47,026 nucleotides of DNA from a virus. The notes beneath the pieces are model-generated. The model made no database searches and had not been told where the DNA came from. It saw only the letters and a list, made by a program, of their open reading frames with translations. The DNA lies in the IMG/VR virus record IMGVR_UViG_3300009788_000148, positions 1-47,026 of that record. One strand, written 5' to 3'. The first letter of the stretch is position 1. Every line of letters starts with the position of its first letter. Of this stretch, positions 8,732 to 17,576 are shown piece by piece. The translations under genes and the position numbers were made by a program.

Positions 8732-9181
8732 ATGGTAGAAGTAGTTATTGAAAATGGGGAATTATTTGGTAAGGATAGAGCGAAACTAAGAAATGAACAG
8801 CTTATAACGTTAATTAAAAGTTGGGAAAAACAAAGAGATGAGTTATACGATGAGATTGCTTTCCGTAAAGGGCAAGTAGAGTTGCTGGAAGATTTAGTTA
8901 AACAAACCTATGAGAAAATGTTGGATGTCAATAAGGAAGAGCAGCAGAAAGAAAAAGAAAGAATTGATGCTAGAGTAGAAGAGTTGAAAAAGGAAGAAGC
9001 TGCGCTGGGGGAAGAAAAGAGACAGAAAGAAGCACTGGCAAGACATAAGAAAAAGGAGGCGGCTGCTAAAAAAAGAATGGAAGCCTCCCAAAAGAAAGGT
9101 ATAAAAGAAACCTCCACTCCGAAACATCCCACAGATAAAATCAAAGACATCCAAAAAAGAATGAAACAAAAGCGGGATTAA
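8732..9181 (+). CDS. Charged coiled-coil protein
   Basis: 149 residues, ATG with AAGGAG. From about residue 25 onward it is almost entirely Lys/Glu/Gln/Ala-rich helix with heptad-like spacing (for example KSWEKQRDELYDEIAFRKG and KEEQQKEKERIDARVEELKK). It ends with a strongly basic tail (KDIQKRMKQKRD). No transmembrane segment or cysteine. A long coiled coil directly before the giant fibre gene could be a fibre assembly chaperone or stalk component; this is positional inference only. Confidence 0.65.
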   Translation: MVEVVIENGELFGKDRAKLRNEQLITLIKSWEKQRDELYDEIAFRKGQVELLEDLVKQTYEKMLDVNKEEQQKEKERIDARVEELKKEEAALGEEKRQKEALARHKKKEAAAKKRMEASQKKGIKETSTPKHPTDKIKDIQKRMKQKRD

Positions 9182-9184
9182 AGC

Positions 9185-12100
9185 ATGCCTCGTACTAGGA
9201 TACGTGGAGAACAAGAGCAAGACATTGACTTTCTTAGTGAGGGTGAGCTAAACGACTTTTTTGGTAAGACAGTTATTACTGGTACTATAGATGACAATGA
9301 TATTCAGGATACTGCAATTCTAGAAACTTTTGATGATTACCTTCCTGGACGGGGTCTTTTTGGGGGCGAAGACGGAAACACAGTTACTACCGGTACTCAG
9401 GCTGTTACTATATCCGGATTCCGGGGGGAGTTCGTGGCCGCTTCCGGATTTTTGCAAGGGGGCACTGATTCCCACAATCATGATGATAGGTATTACACAC
9501 AGACCTTGCTGCGTTCTACTGTCTCCGGATCTGCTGGCGCGGGAAGAATTGGCTTTCCTACAGTTTCTGGGTTCTCTACAGACCTTACTTCTACTGAGGC
9601 CTCCCCTTCTGTCCAAGGGGCGATTACTTTCTTTTCTTCAGCTGGTTGGGTAGACGGGGGAGAAATTTCAGATCTAGGCGACGAGACTGTTCTGATTGCT
9701 TCAGGCATAGGTGCCGTTAGAACACAAGATAATAGTTTAGCAAATTTGGTGGCTTTTGGGTGGTTGTCTGTATCTGGTATAGCAATAGCTAATAACTCTA
9801 CAAGATTTATAGGTGTAAGCTATGACAGTAGCCAAGATATGGCTAATATTCTTAGCAAGGCAAGTAATACCTGGGACTACACCACAGAATTTCCTTTAGG
9901 TTTAGTAGCTAATAGGGAGAACGAATTAACCATAGTTTCAATTCCCCACACGGTAGGGGATTCTCCAGGTATAATTAATAGAAGATTTGAAGAAGTAGAA
10001 GGTCCCCGACGGGCAGACGCCTTAGGAGGAATGATATTAGGTGAGAGCGCAGATAATAATAGAAATGTTACTGTTAGTGCAGGTGTTTTGTGGTTTAAGT
10101 TAAATAGGTTTCCAACTCCGGCGATTGATACCAGCGGAAGTGACACTTTTGATGCTTTCTATGAAGACGGAGGCGGTGGATTTACTAAAGTAGCAGATGA
10201 AACTATTTGGGATAATGATAGTTATGATGATGGCTCTGGCTCTCTGGCCACTTTAACTAATAATAGGTTTGGTAATCTTTGGTTCTATCTGGAAGTTAGT
10301 GGGGAGCTTTCCTGTGTTTATGGAAGAGTTAACGCTGTCAAATTATCAGATGCGGAATTAGAATCAGTACCAGATACTTTACCTACTGGATTAGCTAATT
10401 CTATTCTTCTTGGACGTATAATCTTTCTTAAGGATGCCACGATTGCGACCGACGTTCAAACAGCATTTGAAACTACTTTCCCTCTGAGTAGTGCATCTGA
10501 CCACGGAAACTTGGCAGGCCTTCTTGATGACGACCATCCCCAGTATAGTTTAGTGGATGGGACCAGGGATTTCACTGGCGATGTTACTGTCCAGGGGGAT
10601 GTTACTGTTCAGGGGACACTGACTGCAGTAACCGGGACATTCACCGAAGAGCTCACTATTTCCGGACAACCTGTCGTAACGGGAACCCATCACGGGGCCC
10701 TAGACGGACTTGCCGACGACGACCACACCCAGTATGCGTTGCTGGCAGGACGCTCGGGCAACCAGCTCCTACATGGAGGAATCGCTGCCTCCGAGGAGCT
10801 TCAACTCCGGGGCAGTACCGACGCGGACCTTGGCAACATACGTGTGCAGGCGCCGATTCTCATCGATGACGTCAGCGACGGCAGCACCGGTATCATAACG
10901 TATAACAACGGTGGCAGAACGATCGATTCTGGCGTCTTCGTCGAGACCCTCCTCGGTGGCAATCCGTCCTACACTATTGACGTGAACACCTCGCTCTTTG
11001 TGTTTTTCAACGAGCAAGGTACGTACACGAACTCGGTGGAGCCGAGTGCGATACTCGGTGAAATTGTCGCGTTCAATCAGTTTTCGACCTATAAAAGCGC
11101 CTCGGCAGGTATCCATGCCCTGAACCCGGTAGGAATGCGTATTCGCCCGACGATTGCCAACTCTACGCTCGGTGCGAGCTGGCTCGGTGTACAGGAAGTC
11201 ATAGGGCTGAAGATGGAGCCCAGCCTCACGGCGCAGGCCTCTTCGGATTTATCTATTGTTGAACACATAACGGGCCTGAGGATGGGCCCGCAATATAGCG
11301 CGTCCAGCGGCAGGGCCATCAACTTTGGCAACATACGTGCCGTCTGGTGCAAGAGTGTCGGCACGACCCTGTTTGGCCTCGGGGGCGGCACGATAGAATA
11401 TGAGAACTACTACGGCTTGCACTTCGAGGACATGTCCCACGCCGTACCTGCCTCGGGAACAAGCCGCCAGATTGCCGTCATCTCCGACTTGGTAGCAGAC
11501 TCCAATAATCTCTTCCTAAAAAATGCAGGTGGAGCACGGAGTGAGCTCGAAGGTGACATGGTCTTCCTCGGTTCCGACGGCTGCATCGTCTTCGAGTCAA
11601 CCGCCCCGACCGAGGGCCACATCGTCTTCGACGAGGCCGGTCCTAACCTGGTGTTTAACGACAACACGGGTGGTCCTAATGTGACGTTTGACGCAGCTCT
11701 GGTAGGCGGCGGCGTCACGTTCCTGGTCCACAACGGCGCGGGCGACGAGATGGAGATCATCTGGACGTCAACGAGTCAAGTAGTCACGCCCGGCGCATTG
11801 GCCGGCGGCGGCTCCAACTCGTGGGACATCGAGTTCCTCCCCGCGGGCAGCCCGGCGGGGGCTTCAGAACACACCAAGTTCGGTGGGTCGGTCAACGCCC
11901 AGTGGGACTATGCCCAGCTGGTCTTCGGTGGTGGGGGGTTCCCTCTTATATCCGGGGACACGCAGCGCGGTTCGTTCATCTTCGAGAAGAGCGGGGTGCC
12001 GTTCATGGGCTCGGCGGACGACGTCTGGAGTGACCTCGAGGTCAAGCCCGGGACGTCCGTCAATATCAACGGCCGCACGAACACCGAAGTCAACACGGTC

Positions 12101-15100
12101 CTCCTGAATCCGCCTACCTGGACGCTCTCGAGCGGGACGATCGCCGACGAGAGCCAGCTCCACATCAACGGCATGGGCACCGATGGTGCGACCCAGCAGG
12201 GGATCTGGTGTGAGAACGCGAGGGCGCGTATCGACGGAATTCTCAACCTCGGAGAGTCGAGTCCTACTGAGATTACAAGCGACCAGAACGACTACGAGAT
12301 CCCTGCAAGTGGGACCGGTCGGACCGTGCTCCGGCTTTCGACTGATGCTTCGCGAACCCTCACGGGCATCGCAATTGAGCAGGAGAATGACTCGATTTGG
12401 ATCGTCAATACCGGATCGAACGACCTGGTGTTGGCCAACGAGAACGTAAGTTCTACGGCAGCCAATAGAATCATTACGTCGGATGGATTAGACCTCACAC
12501 TCGTACCCGACGAATCTTCATTGCTCTGGTACGATCCGACGGATAGTCGTTGGCGTATTCTTTTCACTACTGCCGGAGATGTAGATTCCCTCAATGGTCT
12601 AACTGGTGCGGTCACGATTACGGGAACTACAGGAATAAACACCCTTACTTCTGGTACTTCTATCACTCTGACTGCCGTAGGCTCTGAGATAGATCATGGC
12701 GGCTTAGCCGGCCTGGGCGATGACGATCACACCCAGTACGCGCTCCTCGCGGGACGCACTGGGGGGCAGGAGCTGGTAGGCGGCTCTGCTGCATCTGACC
12801 AATTGGATCTGCGGGGTAGTACGGACGCGGACTTCGGTGAGATCCATATGTTATCCGAATTGGTATTCGATAACCCTTGGGGCGCACCCGGAGCTGTAGG
12901 TTCCCGTATCCTTTACAACCCAACCGCGACCCACACGGCAGCGCTCGGCGAGACGGTCATCTCGGTGTCGCCGACCTATACGATTAGCAATGCAGTCTAC
13001 CTCTTCGCCATGGTCGGCGTCGGTGGAACCTTCACGACCACGGTCGAGCCGTCCGACGTTCTTTCGCAGTTCGCGTTGATGGGCACCTCTGCAACTTTAG
13101 CGAGCGACAATGCAACCATCCATGGGCTTAGTCCTGTGGTCGTTGCAGCACAACCAATTATCAAGAATGATGGGTTGAGCAGTACATGGGTCGGTGTCGA
13201 GAAGGTCACCGGTCTGCTCTTCGGACCCAATCTTGCTGGTATCGGATTCCTGGATACTGCAGCAGTCGATAATATGACGGCGGTGGTGGTGGCACCAACC
13301 TGGAACACACCGGGGGTTGTGTCCCTCGCCCAGTTCGGCAATATTCGTGGACTCCACTGCAATGACCTGGCCGAGGTTCTATTCGGTTCCTCGACTGGAA
13401 TCGAGCGATACAACAACTATTACGGCCTTCACTTCGACGACCTGACAGCCCTCACACCATTTCCGGCTGATGGTCGAAACATCGTCGTCCTCTCCGACTT
13501 AGTAGCCGGCTCCAAGAATCTCTTCCTGGCAAATGTAGGTGGAGCACGGAGTGAGCTACGAGGCGTGATGGCCTTCTTAGGCGGCGCCACCGACGGTCGC
13601 ATCCTCTTTGAGACGAACGCCGAAGCCGATGGCCACATTAAATTCGACGGGGACGGTCCTAACGTGCTGTTCGAAGGGACTGGTCCTAACTTGGTGTTTA
13701 ACGCGACCGGTCCTCACCTGGAGTTTAACGACGTGGTGGCGAGCATGGACGTCGCGGGCGGTGGCGGCGACGTTATGGAGATCAGATGGACATCGAATGG
13801 AACCACCAATAAACAAGTAATCACGCCCGGCGCATCGGACGGCGGCGGCTCCAATTCGTTCGACGTAGAGTTCCGCGCGGCGGGCCACTTCGCGGGGTCT
13901 GCAGAATACACCAAGATCGGTGGGTCGCAAAACGTCAATTTCGACTATGGCCAGATCGAGTTCGGTCAGGGGTTCCCGATTCTCGGCTTCGACCAGCGCA
14001 GTGCGTTCACCTTCGAGAAGGGCGGGATATATTTCATGGGCCGGACGGACGATGTCTGGAATGACATCGAGGTCAAGCAGGGGCAGAGCGTCAATCTCTT
14101 TGGTCGCGAGGACACCGAAGTCAACACGATCCTCCTGAATCCGCCGACGATCGTCGTCAGCTCCGGTTCGGTCGCTGACATGAGTGGGTTGCACATCAAG
14201 GGAATGGGCACAATTAGTGGTACTAATCAAGGCATATGGTCAGAGAATGCCCGAGTTAGAATCGATGGAATGTTCAACTTCGATCACGTCACTCCTGCCC
14301 AGATAACGTCTGACCAAGACGACTATGTAATCGAAACTACAGCATCAGGGAGAATGGTCTATAGGCTATCCACTGATGCTACAAGAACTCTTACAGGAAT
14401 TACTGTAGAACAAACTAAGGATGCCCTTTGGGTTGTTAATGCTGGTAGCAATGATTTAATATTAGACCACGAAAATGTAGCTTCAAGTGGTACTAACCGA
14501 ATTATCTCACCGACTTCTGCAGGATTAACTCTTGGACCTGATGAGGGTGCGCAGTTATGGCATGATCCTCTCGATGATCGTTGGCGTATTCTTTTTAGTA
14601 GTACAGCAAATGTAGCTTCCCTCAATAACCTAAACGGAGATATTACACTTGCAGGTTTAGGAAGTGTTAACATAAATGAAAGTGGTCAGAATATTAATAT
14701 TTCTGGTTCCGGTACTTTTATAGAAACTGTTCAAGGTAATCTTGATGACACCTATAATTTAGGAACAGCCCATAATAACTGGAGAAGATTGTTTGTTTCC
14801 GCAAGCGGGGCATCAGGTGTAACTGCACGAGAAGGTATGAGAGGATTGCATGGTTATCATACTCTTGGGGATATATTTGTTGGGCCAGATAATGTGTTCC
14901 CACCTTTCTATGTTCAAAAAGTAGTAACACATAATTCTACAGTTACCGACGGTTCAGAAGATTTCACTACGCTATATCAAGGAAATGCTAATTGGCAACA
15001 CATAGAGATAGTTTATAGCAACGGGGATGGTACAACATCTACTGCGTATGGTAATTCACTTAGAAAGGGGGCAGTGACCCTAGGAGTTTACGAAACTGTT

Positions 15101-15499
15101 AATGCCCTCGGCGGGGGTGGGATCGCCATCTGGGGCCGTGGCAGTAATATGTTTACTTATTTAACTTACGATGAAGATAATGCCAGGTTTATTCTTCGCG
15201 GAAATGAAGGGGCCATGTCAGTAGTGGATACCACCTCTATAGGCCTTGATGGTGGTCTTGTAGATTTCGTTCCTGTAACTAGCGATAAGATAGATTTAGG
15301 TCTTTCTGATAATAGATGGAAAGATTTCTGGGCAGCCGGAAATTCTACTGTAGATCTTAGCAGCACTGTTGGTGGTTCCTTAACCGTGTCTGGAACCGTA
15401 GTTAATTTTCCTAATTTGCCAACTTCCTCTGGGGGATTAGCTTCTGGAGATTTATGGGTAGATGTCCCATCCGACTTTACACTAAAGGTAACACCATAA
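9185..15499 (+). CDS. Giant tail fibre protein with tandem ~2 kb internal duplication
   Basis: 2104 residues; the ATG follows the previous stop closely and has only a weak ribosome site. Near the N-terminus a GFRGEFVAASGFLQ module is shared with the fibre at the left edge, followed by HNHDDRYYTQ. A motif of the type GLxDDDHxQY occurs three times (near residues 452, 514 and 1182), the last two followed by ALLAGRxGxQ and a long repeat unit. Units of about 668 residues (roughly 505-1150 and 1173-1830) are paralogous: both contain SDLVA-S-NLFL, GGARSEL and WRILF (near 1122 and 1799). The C-terminus (LPTSSGGLASGDLW ... LKVTP) is a common fibre ending. The duplicated part is markedly GC-rich. Host-recognition fibre. 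Confidence 0.85.
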   Translation: MPRTRIRGEQEQDIDFLSEGELNDFFGKTVITGTIDDNDIQDTAILETFDDYLPGRGLFGGEDGNTVTTGTQAVTISGFRGEFVAASGFLQGGTDSHNHDDRYYTQTLLRSTVSGSAGAGRIGFPTVSGFSTDLTSTEASPSVQGAITFFSSAGWVDGGEISDLGDETVLIASGIGAVRTQDNSLANLVAFGWLSVSGIAIANNSTRFIGVSYDSSQDMANILSKASNTWDYTTEFPLGLVANRENELTIVSIPHTVGDSPGIINRRFEEVEGPRRADALGGMILGESADNNRNVTVSAGVLWFKLNRFPTPAIDTSGSDTFDAFYEDGGGGFTKVADETIWDNDSYDDGSGSLATLTNNRFGNLWFYLEVSGELSCVYGRVNAVKLSDAELESVPDTLPTGLANSILLGRIIFLKDATIATDVQTAFETTFPLSSASDHGNLAGLLDDDHPQYSLVDGTRDFTGDVTVQGDVTVQGTLTAVTGTFTEELTISGQPVVTGTHHGALDGLADDDHTQYALLAGRSGNQLLHGGIAASEELQLRGSTDADLGNIRVQAPILIDDVSDGSTGIITYNNGGRTIDSGVFVETLLGGNPSYTIDVNTSLFVFFNEQGTYTNSVEPSAILGEIVAFNQFSTYKSASAGIHALNPVGMRIRPTIANSTLGASWLGVQEVIGLKMEPSLTAQASSDLSIVEHITGLRMGPQYSASSGRAINFGNIRAVWCKSVGTTLFGLGGGTIEYENYYGLHFEDMSHAVPASGTSRQIAVISDLVADSNNLFLKNAGGARSELEGDMVFLGSDGCIVFESTAPTEGHIVFDEAGPNLVFNDNTGGPNVTFDAALVGGGVTFLVHNGAGDEMEIIWTSTSQVVTPGALAGGGSNSWDIEFLPAGSPAGASEHTKFGGSVNAQWDYAQLVFGGGGFPLISGDTQRGSFIFEKSGVPFMGSADDVWSDLEVKPGTSVNINGRTNTEVNTVLLNPPTWTLSSGTIADESQLHINGMGTDGATQQGIWCENARARIDGILNLGESSPTEITSDQNDYEIPASGTGRTVLRLSTDASRTLTGIAIEQENDSIWIVNTGSNDLVLANENVSSTAANRIITSDGLDLTLVPDESSLLWYDPTDSRWRILFTTAGDVDSLNGLTGAVTITGTTGINTLTSGTSITLTAVGSEIDHGGLAGLGDDDHTQYALLAGRTGGQELVGGSAASDQLDLRGSTDADFGEIHMLSELVFDNPWGAPGAVGSRILYNPTATHTAALGETVISVSPTYTISNAVYLFAMVGVGGTFTTTVEPSDVLSQFALMGTSATLASDNATIHGLSPVVVAAQPIIKNDGLSSTWVGVEKVTGLLFGPNLAGIGFLDTAAVDNMTAVVVAPTWNTPGVVSLAQFGNIRGLHCNDLAEVLFGSSTGIERYNNYYGLHFDDLTALTPFPADGRNIVVLSDLVAGSKNLFLANVGGARSELRGVMAFLGGATDGRILFETNAEADGHIKFDGDGPNVLFEGTGPNLVFNATGPHLEFNDVVASMDVAGGGGDVMEIRWTSNGTTNKQVITPGASDGGGSNSFDVEFRAAGHFAGSAEYTKIGGSQNVNFDYGQIEFGQGFPILGFDQRSAFTFEKGGIYFMGRTDDVWNDIEVKQGQSVNLFGREDTEVNTILLNPPTIVVSSGSVADMSGLHIKGMGTISGTNQGIWSENARVRIDGMFNFDHVTPAQITSDQDDYVIETTASGRMVYRLSTDATRTLTGITVEQTKDALWVVNAGSNDLILDHENVASSGTNRIISPTSAGLTLGPDEGAQLWHDPLDDRWRILFSSTANVASLNNLNGDITLAGLGSVNINESGQNINISGSGTFIETVQGNLDDTYNLGTAHNNWRRLFVSASGASGVTAREGMRGLHGYHTLGDIFVGPDNVFPPFYVQKVVTHNSTVTDGSEDFTTLYQGNANWQHIEIVYSNGDGTTSTAYGNSLRKGAVTLGVYETVNALGGGGIAIWGRGSNMFTYLTYDEDNARFILRGNEGAMSVVDTTSIGLDGGLVDFVPVTSDKIDLGLSDNRWKDFWAAGNSTVDLSSTVGGSLTVSGTVVNFPNLPTSSGGLASGDLWVDVPSDFTLKVTP
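10690..12660 (+). repeat. Tandem duplication unit A inside the giant fibre gene
   Basis: First copy of an approximately 2 kb unit. Equivalent landmarks are offset by about 2.0 kb in unit B: CACACCCAGTA at 10724 against 12728, GGTGGAGCACGGAGTGAGCT at 11528 against 13538, and CGTTGGCGTATTCTTTT at 12548 against 14579. Offsets of 2004, 2010 and 2031 show small in-frame indels between copies. Identity is patchy at the DNA level but strong at the protein level, so the duplication is old or maintained by selection. Confidence 0.8.
12690..14640 (+). repeat. Tandem duplication unit B inside the giant fibre gene
   Basis: Second copy of the ~2 kb unit. It starts with a GLGDDDHTQY motif and ends with WRILF plus an NLNGDITL segment matching LTGAVTI in unit A. 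It differs from unit A most in the block between the DDDHTQY motif and GGARSEL, and in extra 'GPNLVFN/GPHLEFN' style repeats near 13650-13730. GC drops back to the local level from about 14220 on, before the unit ends. Confidence 0.8.
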
Positions 15500-15984
15500 T
15501 GAATGATATATATGCAGCATACGGACAAGCTAAAGAAATTCAAGGAGCCGTTCTAGAGATCGGCTTAGGTTGGGGATTTATAGCTGATGCTTTAGTCATA
15601 AAACCAGAGATATCTAATTTAATTTCTTACGAAAAAAATACACAAAGAGTTAACGACTATACCATAAAAAATGTAAACAAACATACAGTAAGAGAACAAG
15701 ATATTCTTTTGGATACCATAACTGACAACTTTGATGTTGCCATCATAGATGTTTTTGATGGCAGGGCTTCAGAATTTTATGACCTGGGTAAAGATATTGT
15801 TACTAAAATTTTACCTAATATAAATTCTTCGGGCAAAATTATTATAGAATATCAAATAGACACACTAATAGAAAAAGATTTTAGAGCATGGATGGAGAAT
15901 CAATTTGGACTTATGAAAAAAGAATTTATACATACTGGACTAAGACAAACTTCAAGATCTATAGCTTATTATAATATAAGTTAA
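15499..15984 (+). CDS. Methyltransferase-like protein (class I Rossmann fold)
   Basis: 161 residues. The ATG overlaps the giant-fibre stop (TAATG), which fixes the start and implies coupled translation; a longer GTG-started form from 15454 is less likely. The order of motifs fits a SAM-dependent methyltransferase: GAVLEIGLGWGFIADALV (motif I, residues ~16-33), an acidic residue after strand 2 (ISYEKN), FDVAIIDVFDG (strand 4) and SGKIIIEYQ (strand 5). The protein is short for the family and no substrate-binding motif is evident. The fusion-like spacing to the fibre suggests a role in virion modification or host interaction, which is inference. Confidence 0.6.
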   Translation: MNDIYAAYGQAKEIQGAVLEIGLGWGFIADALVIKPEISNLISYEKNTQRVNDYTIKNVNKHTVREQDILLDTITDNFDVAIIDVFDGRASEFYDLGKDIVTKILPNINSSGKIIIEYQIDTLIEKDFRAWMENQFGLMKKEFIHTGLRQTSRSIAYYNIS

Positions 15985-16004
15985 AAGTGTAAAAGGAAAA
16001 TAAT

Positions 16005-16280
16005 ATGCCTCTTGGACCATTCGAACTGGACGACGCACATTGGGAAAAAATCTTGCTTTATATCAACTTAAAGGCGAAAGAACAAGGCCTCACGGAACCG
16101 ACAGCGGTATTTTTCCTATTCAAGGTATTTTGGCTCCAGCTGGATGACCAAGCAGTACTTGATGCATTTATAGATGACCAGGTATTGGCAAGTTTGGAGG
16201 CACGTAGAGATATATTGGATGGAGAGCGGCCTGGTTTGGATACAGAAATAGAGGCCATTAAGACTAGATTAGGACGATAA
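16005..16280 (+). CDS. Small hypothetical protein
   Basis: 91 residues, ATG preceded by AAAAGGAAAA. The N-terminal half has aromatic/hydrophobic segments (HWEKILLYINLKAKEQGL and AVFFLFKVFWLQLDD); the C-terminal half is an acidic helix (VLASLEARRDILDGE) suggestive of a short coiled coil. No transmembrane segment is convincing because charged residues interrupt it. Not recognised; placed after the fibre operon and before two other small genes. Confidence 0.6.
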   Translation: MPLGPFELDDAHWEKILLYINLKAKEQGLTEPTAVFFLFKVFWLQLDDQAVLDAFIDDQVLASLEARRDILDGERPGLDTEIEAIKTRLGR

Positions 16281-16300
16281 ACTAAAAGGAGAACAAAATA

Positions 16301-16468
16301 ATGGTATTAGAAAATAATCAAGAAACTACACATATTGCAGTTGAGGTAGCAGTGTTTAGAGCGGTACATGCCATTTTAAATACACTGCCTAGAGGCCAAG
16401 TAAATGAAATTGTTACAGCATTTGAACAGTCTCAGGGTGTGACGTTGCCGAAAGAACAAGTTAGTTAA
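16301..16468 (+). CDS. 55-residue hypothetical protein
   Basis: A short frame starting MVLENNQETTHIAVEVAVF and ending KEQVS before TAA 16466-16468. It has AAAAGGAG upstream and lies 20 nt after the previous stop. It is predicted mostly helical with an LPRGQVNEIV core. Length, ribosome site and spacing between two genes support it. No function can be proposed. Confidence 0.6.
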   Translation: MVLENNQETTHIAVEVAVFRAVHAILNTLPRGQVNEIVTAFEQSQGVTLPKEQVS

Positions 16469-16506
16469 GATTATAAAATAACTCAGTGAGGGGAGCAAGT
16501 TAAATA

Positions 16507-16866
16507 ATGCCAAGCCAAATAAAACATAACGGAGGACTGGTAGATGCCGTTCTAGAGTTGGGGTTTGATGCAGTTAAATATTTTGAGATCACTGCTGATG
16601 GTACAGCTCAACTGCTAACAATAAGCCCACCGGCTAGACGTCTTACTTTACGTAATGCAGATACAAATAATCCATTTTATTTTAATATTACGGGAGAGGA
16701 TGCCACAACGGTTGTCAGTTCGATACCTGGGGATAACATTAAACTTGGGCCTGAGTGTATATTTACTATGGATTTTGATACTCTAACTGCTGTGTCCTTC
16801 ATCACCGCAGGGAGTGATGTTTTGGTAGAAGGAATCATAGGATTCAAAGGTACAGACATGTGTTAG
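16507..16866 (+). CDS. Beta-rich hypothetical (possible virion decoration) protein
   Basis: 119 residues, ATG at 16507 with GAGGGGA 9-15 nt upstream. The sequence alternates hydrophobic and polar residues (YFEITADGTAQLLTI, RRLTLRNADTNNPFYFNI, IFTMDFDTLTAVSFI), as expected of a small beta-sandwich or jelly roll. Such proteins in phage genomes are often minor structural or decoration proteins, but there is no family match I can name. It is followed by a promoter for the HNH gene. Confidence 0.6.
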   Translation: MPSQIKHNGGLVDAVLELGFDAVKYFEITADGTAQLLTISPPARRLTLRNADTNNPFYFNITGEDATTVVSSIPGDNIKLGPECIFTMDFDTLTAVSFITAGSDVLVEGIIGFKGTDMC

Positions 16867-16869
16867 TAC

Positions 16870-16898
16870 TTGAATAATTCAAAAACATCACGTATAAT
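16870..16898 (+). promoter_or_regulatory. Sigma70-type promoter upstream of the HNH gene
   Basis: TTGAAT (16870-16875) and TATAAT (16893-16898) are separated by exactly 17 nt. The -10 box is perfect and is followed by TGA, the same TATAATTGA string as in the promoter at 25911-25939. The predicted start of transcription lies near 16905, just before the ribosome site AGGAGA of the next gene. Confidence 0.65.
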
Positions 16899-16922
16899 TG
16901 AGTAGTCAGGAGAAGCTACGCT

Positions 16923-17576
16923 ATGAGTAAACTGAATGCGGGAACTCTAGTACTAAATAGAGGCTGGATGGCGGTACAAGTTTGTTCTGTCAAAAGAGCT
17001 ATCTCTTTGCTTTATTCTGGGCACGCTAAAGTTGTAGACCGGGACTACCAGAGTTATGATTTCAACGATTGGTCAGAGATATCTCAACTAATGGTTGAGG
17101 TGGACATTGATGAATTTATCTGCTCTCCCAGCGTAAAGATTAAAATCCCGCGTGTGATTGTACTCATGTTTTATGACAAGCTACCAAAGCGTAACGTTGC
17201 TTTCAGTAGAAAGAACATCTTTGAACGAGACAAGTACCAGTGCCAATATTGTGGTACTAAACCTCCGAACAAACGAACAGCGATACGCTGGATGGAAGAG
17301 AACGCTTTGACTTTTGACCACGTAGTGCCTCGATCCCGGGGAGGTAAAACTACCTGGAACAATATCGTGACTGCGTGCTTCAAATGTAACGCCAAAAAAG
17401 GAAATAAAACGCCTAAAGAAATGGGTTGGAAGGTTAAGAAGCTTCCGGGGCAACCTGCTTGGCATCCTACTGTAAACATTCCGTTGAAGATGGTACCCCA
17501 CAAAGAGTGGGCCAACTTCTTAGATGTGGCTTACTGGAATACGGAGCTAGATAATGACAACCAAGCCGACAACTAA
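16923..17576 (+). CDS. HNH endonuclease
   Basis: 217 residues, ATG after AGGAGA. The N-terminal part (VLNRGWMAVQVCSVKRAI, residues ~10-27, and LLYSGHAKVV) is the usual lead-in of the bacterial/phage HNH family that places this domain before the nuclease core. The core has CQYC (C107, C110), FDHVVPRSRGG (D132, H133), NNIV (N146-N147) and CFKCNAKKGN (C152, C155), so the zinc ligands and the His/Asn residues are all present. It could be a homing-type or packaging-associated nuclease. Its own promoter and full-length core suggest it is active. It overlaps the next gene by 23 nt. Confidence 0.9.
   Translation: MSKLNAGTLVLNRGWMAVQVCSVKRAISLLYSGHAKVVDRDYQSYDFNDWSEISQLMVEVDIDEFICSPSVKIKIPRVIVLMFYDKLPKRNVAFSRKNIFERDKYQCQYCGTKPPNKRTAIRWMEENALTFDHVVPRSRGGKTTWNNIVTACFKCNAKKGNKTPKEMGWKVKKLPGQPAWHPTVNIPLKMVPHKEWANFLDVAYWNTELDNDNQADN

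Noticed and set aside
13577-14230. 217-codon minus-strand frame inside the giant fibre gene, and similar ones at 11864 and 13097
   Set aside because: These lie in the GC-rich duplicated block, where long antisense frames are expected by composition. No ribosome sites, no recognisable protein.
15632-15640. A7 run in the methyltransferase-like gene as another frameshift site
   Set aside because: The 0 frame continues normally and the alternative frames close quickly.
15970-15975. TATAAT at the end of the methyltransferase-like gene
   Set aside because: No -35 box at 15-19 nt; the nearest candidate is 13 nt away. The region is simply AT-rich.
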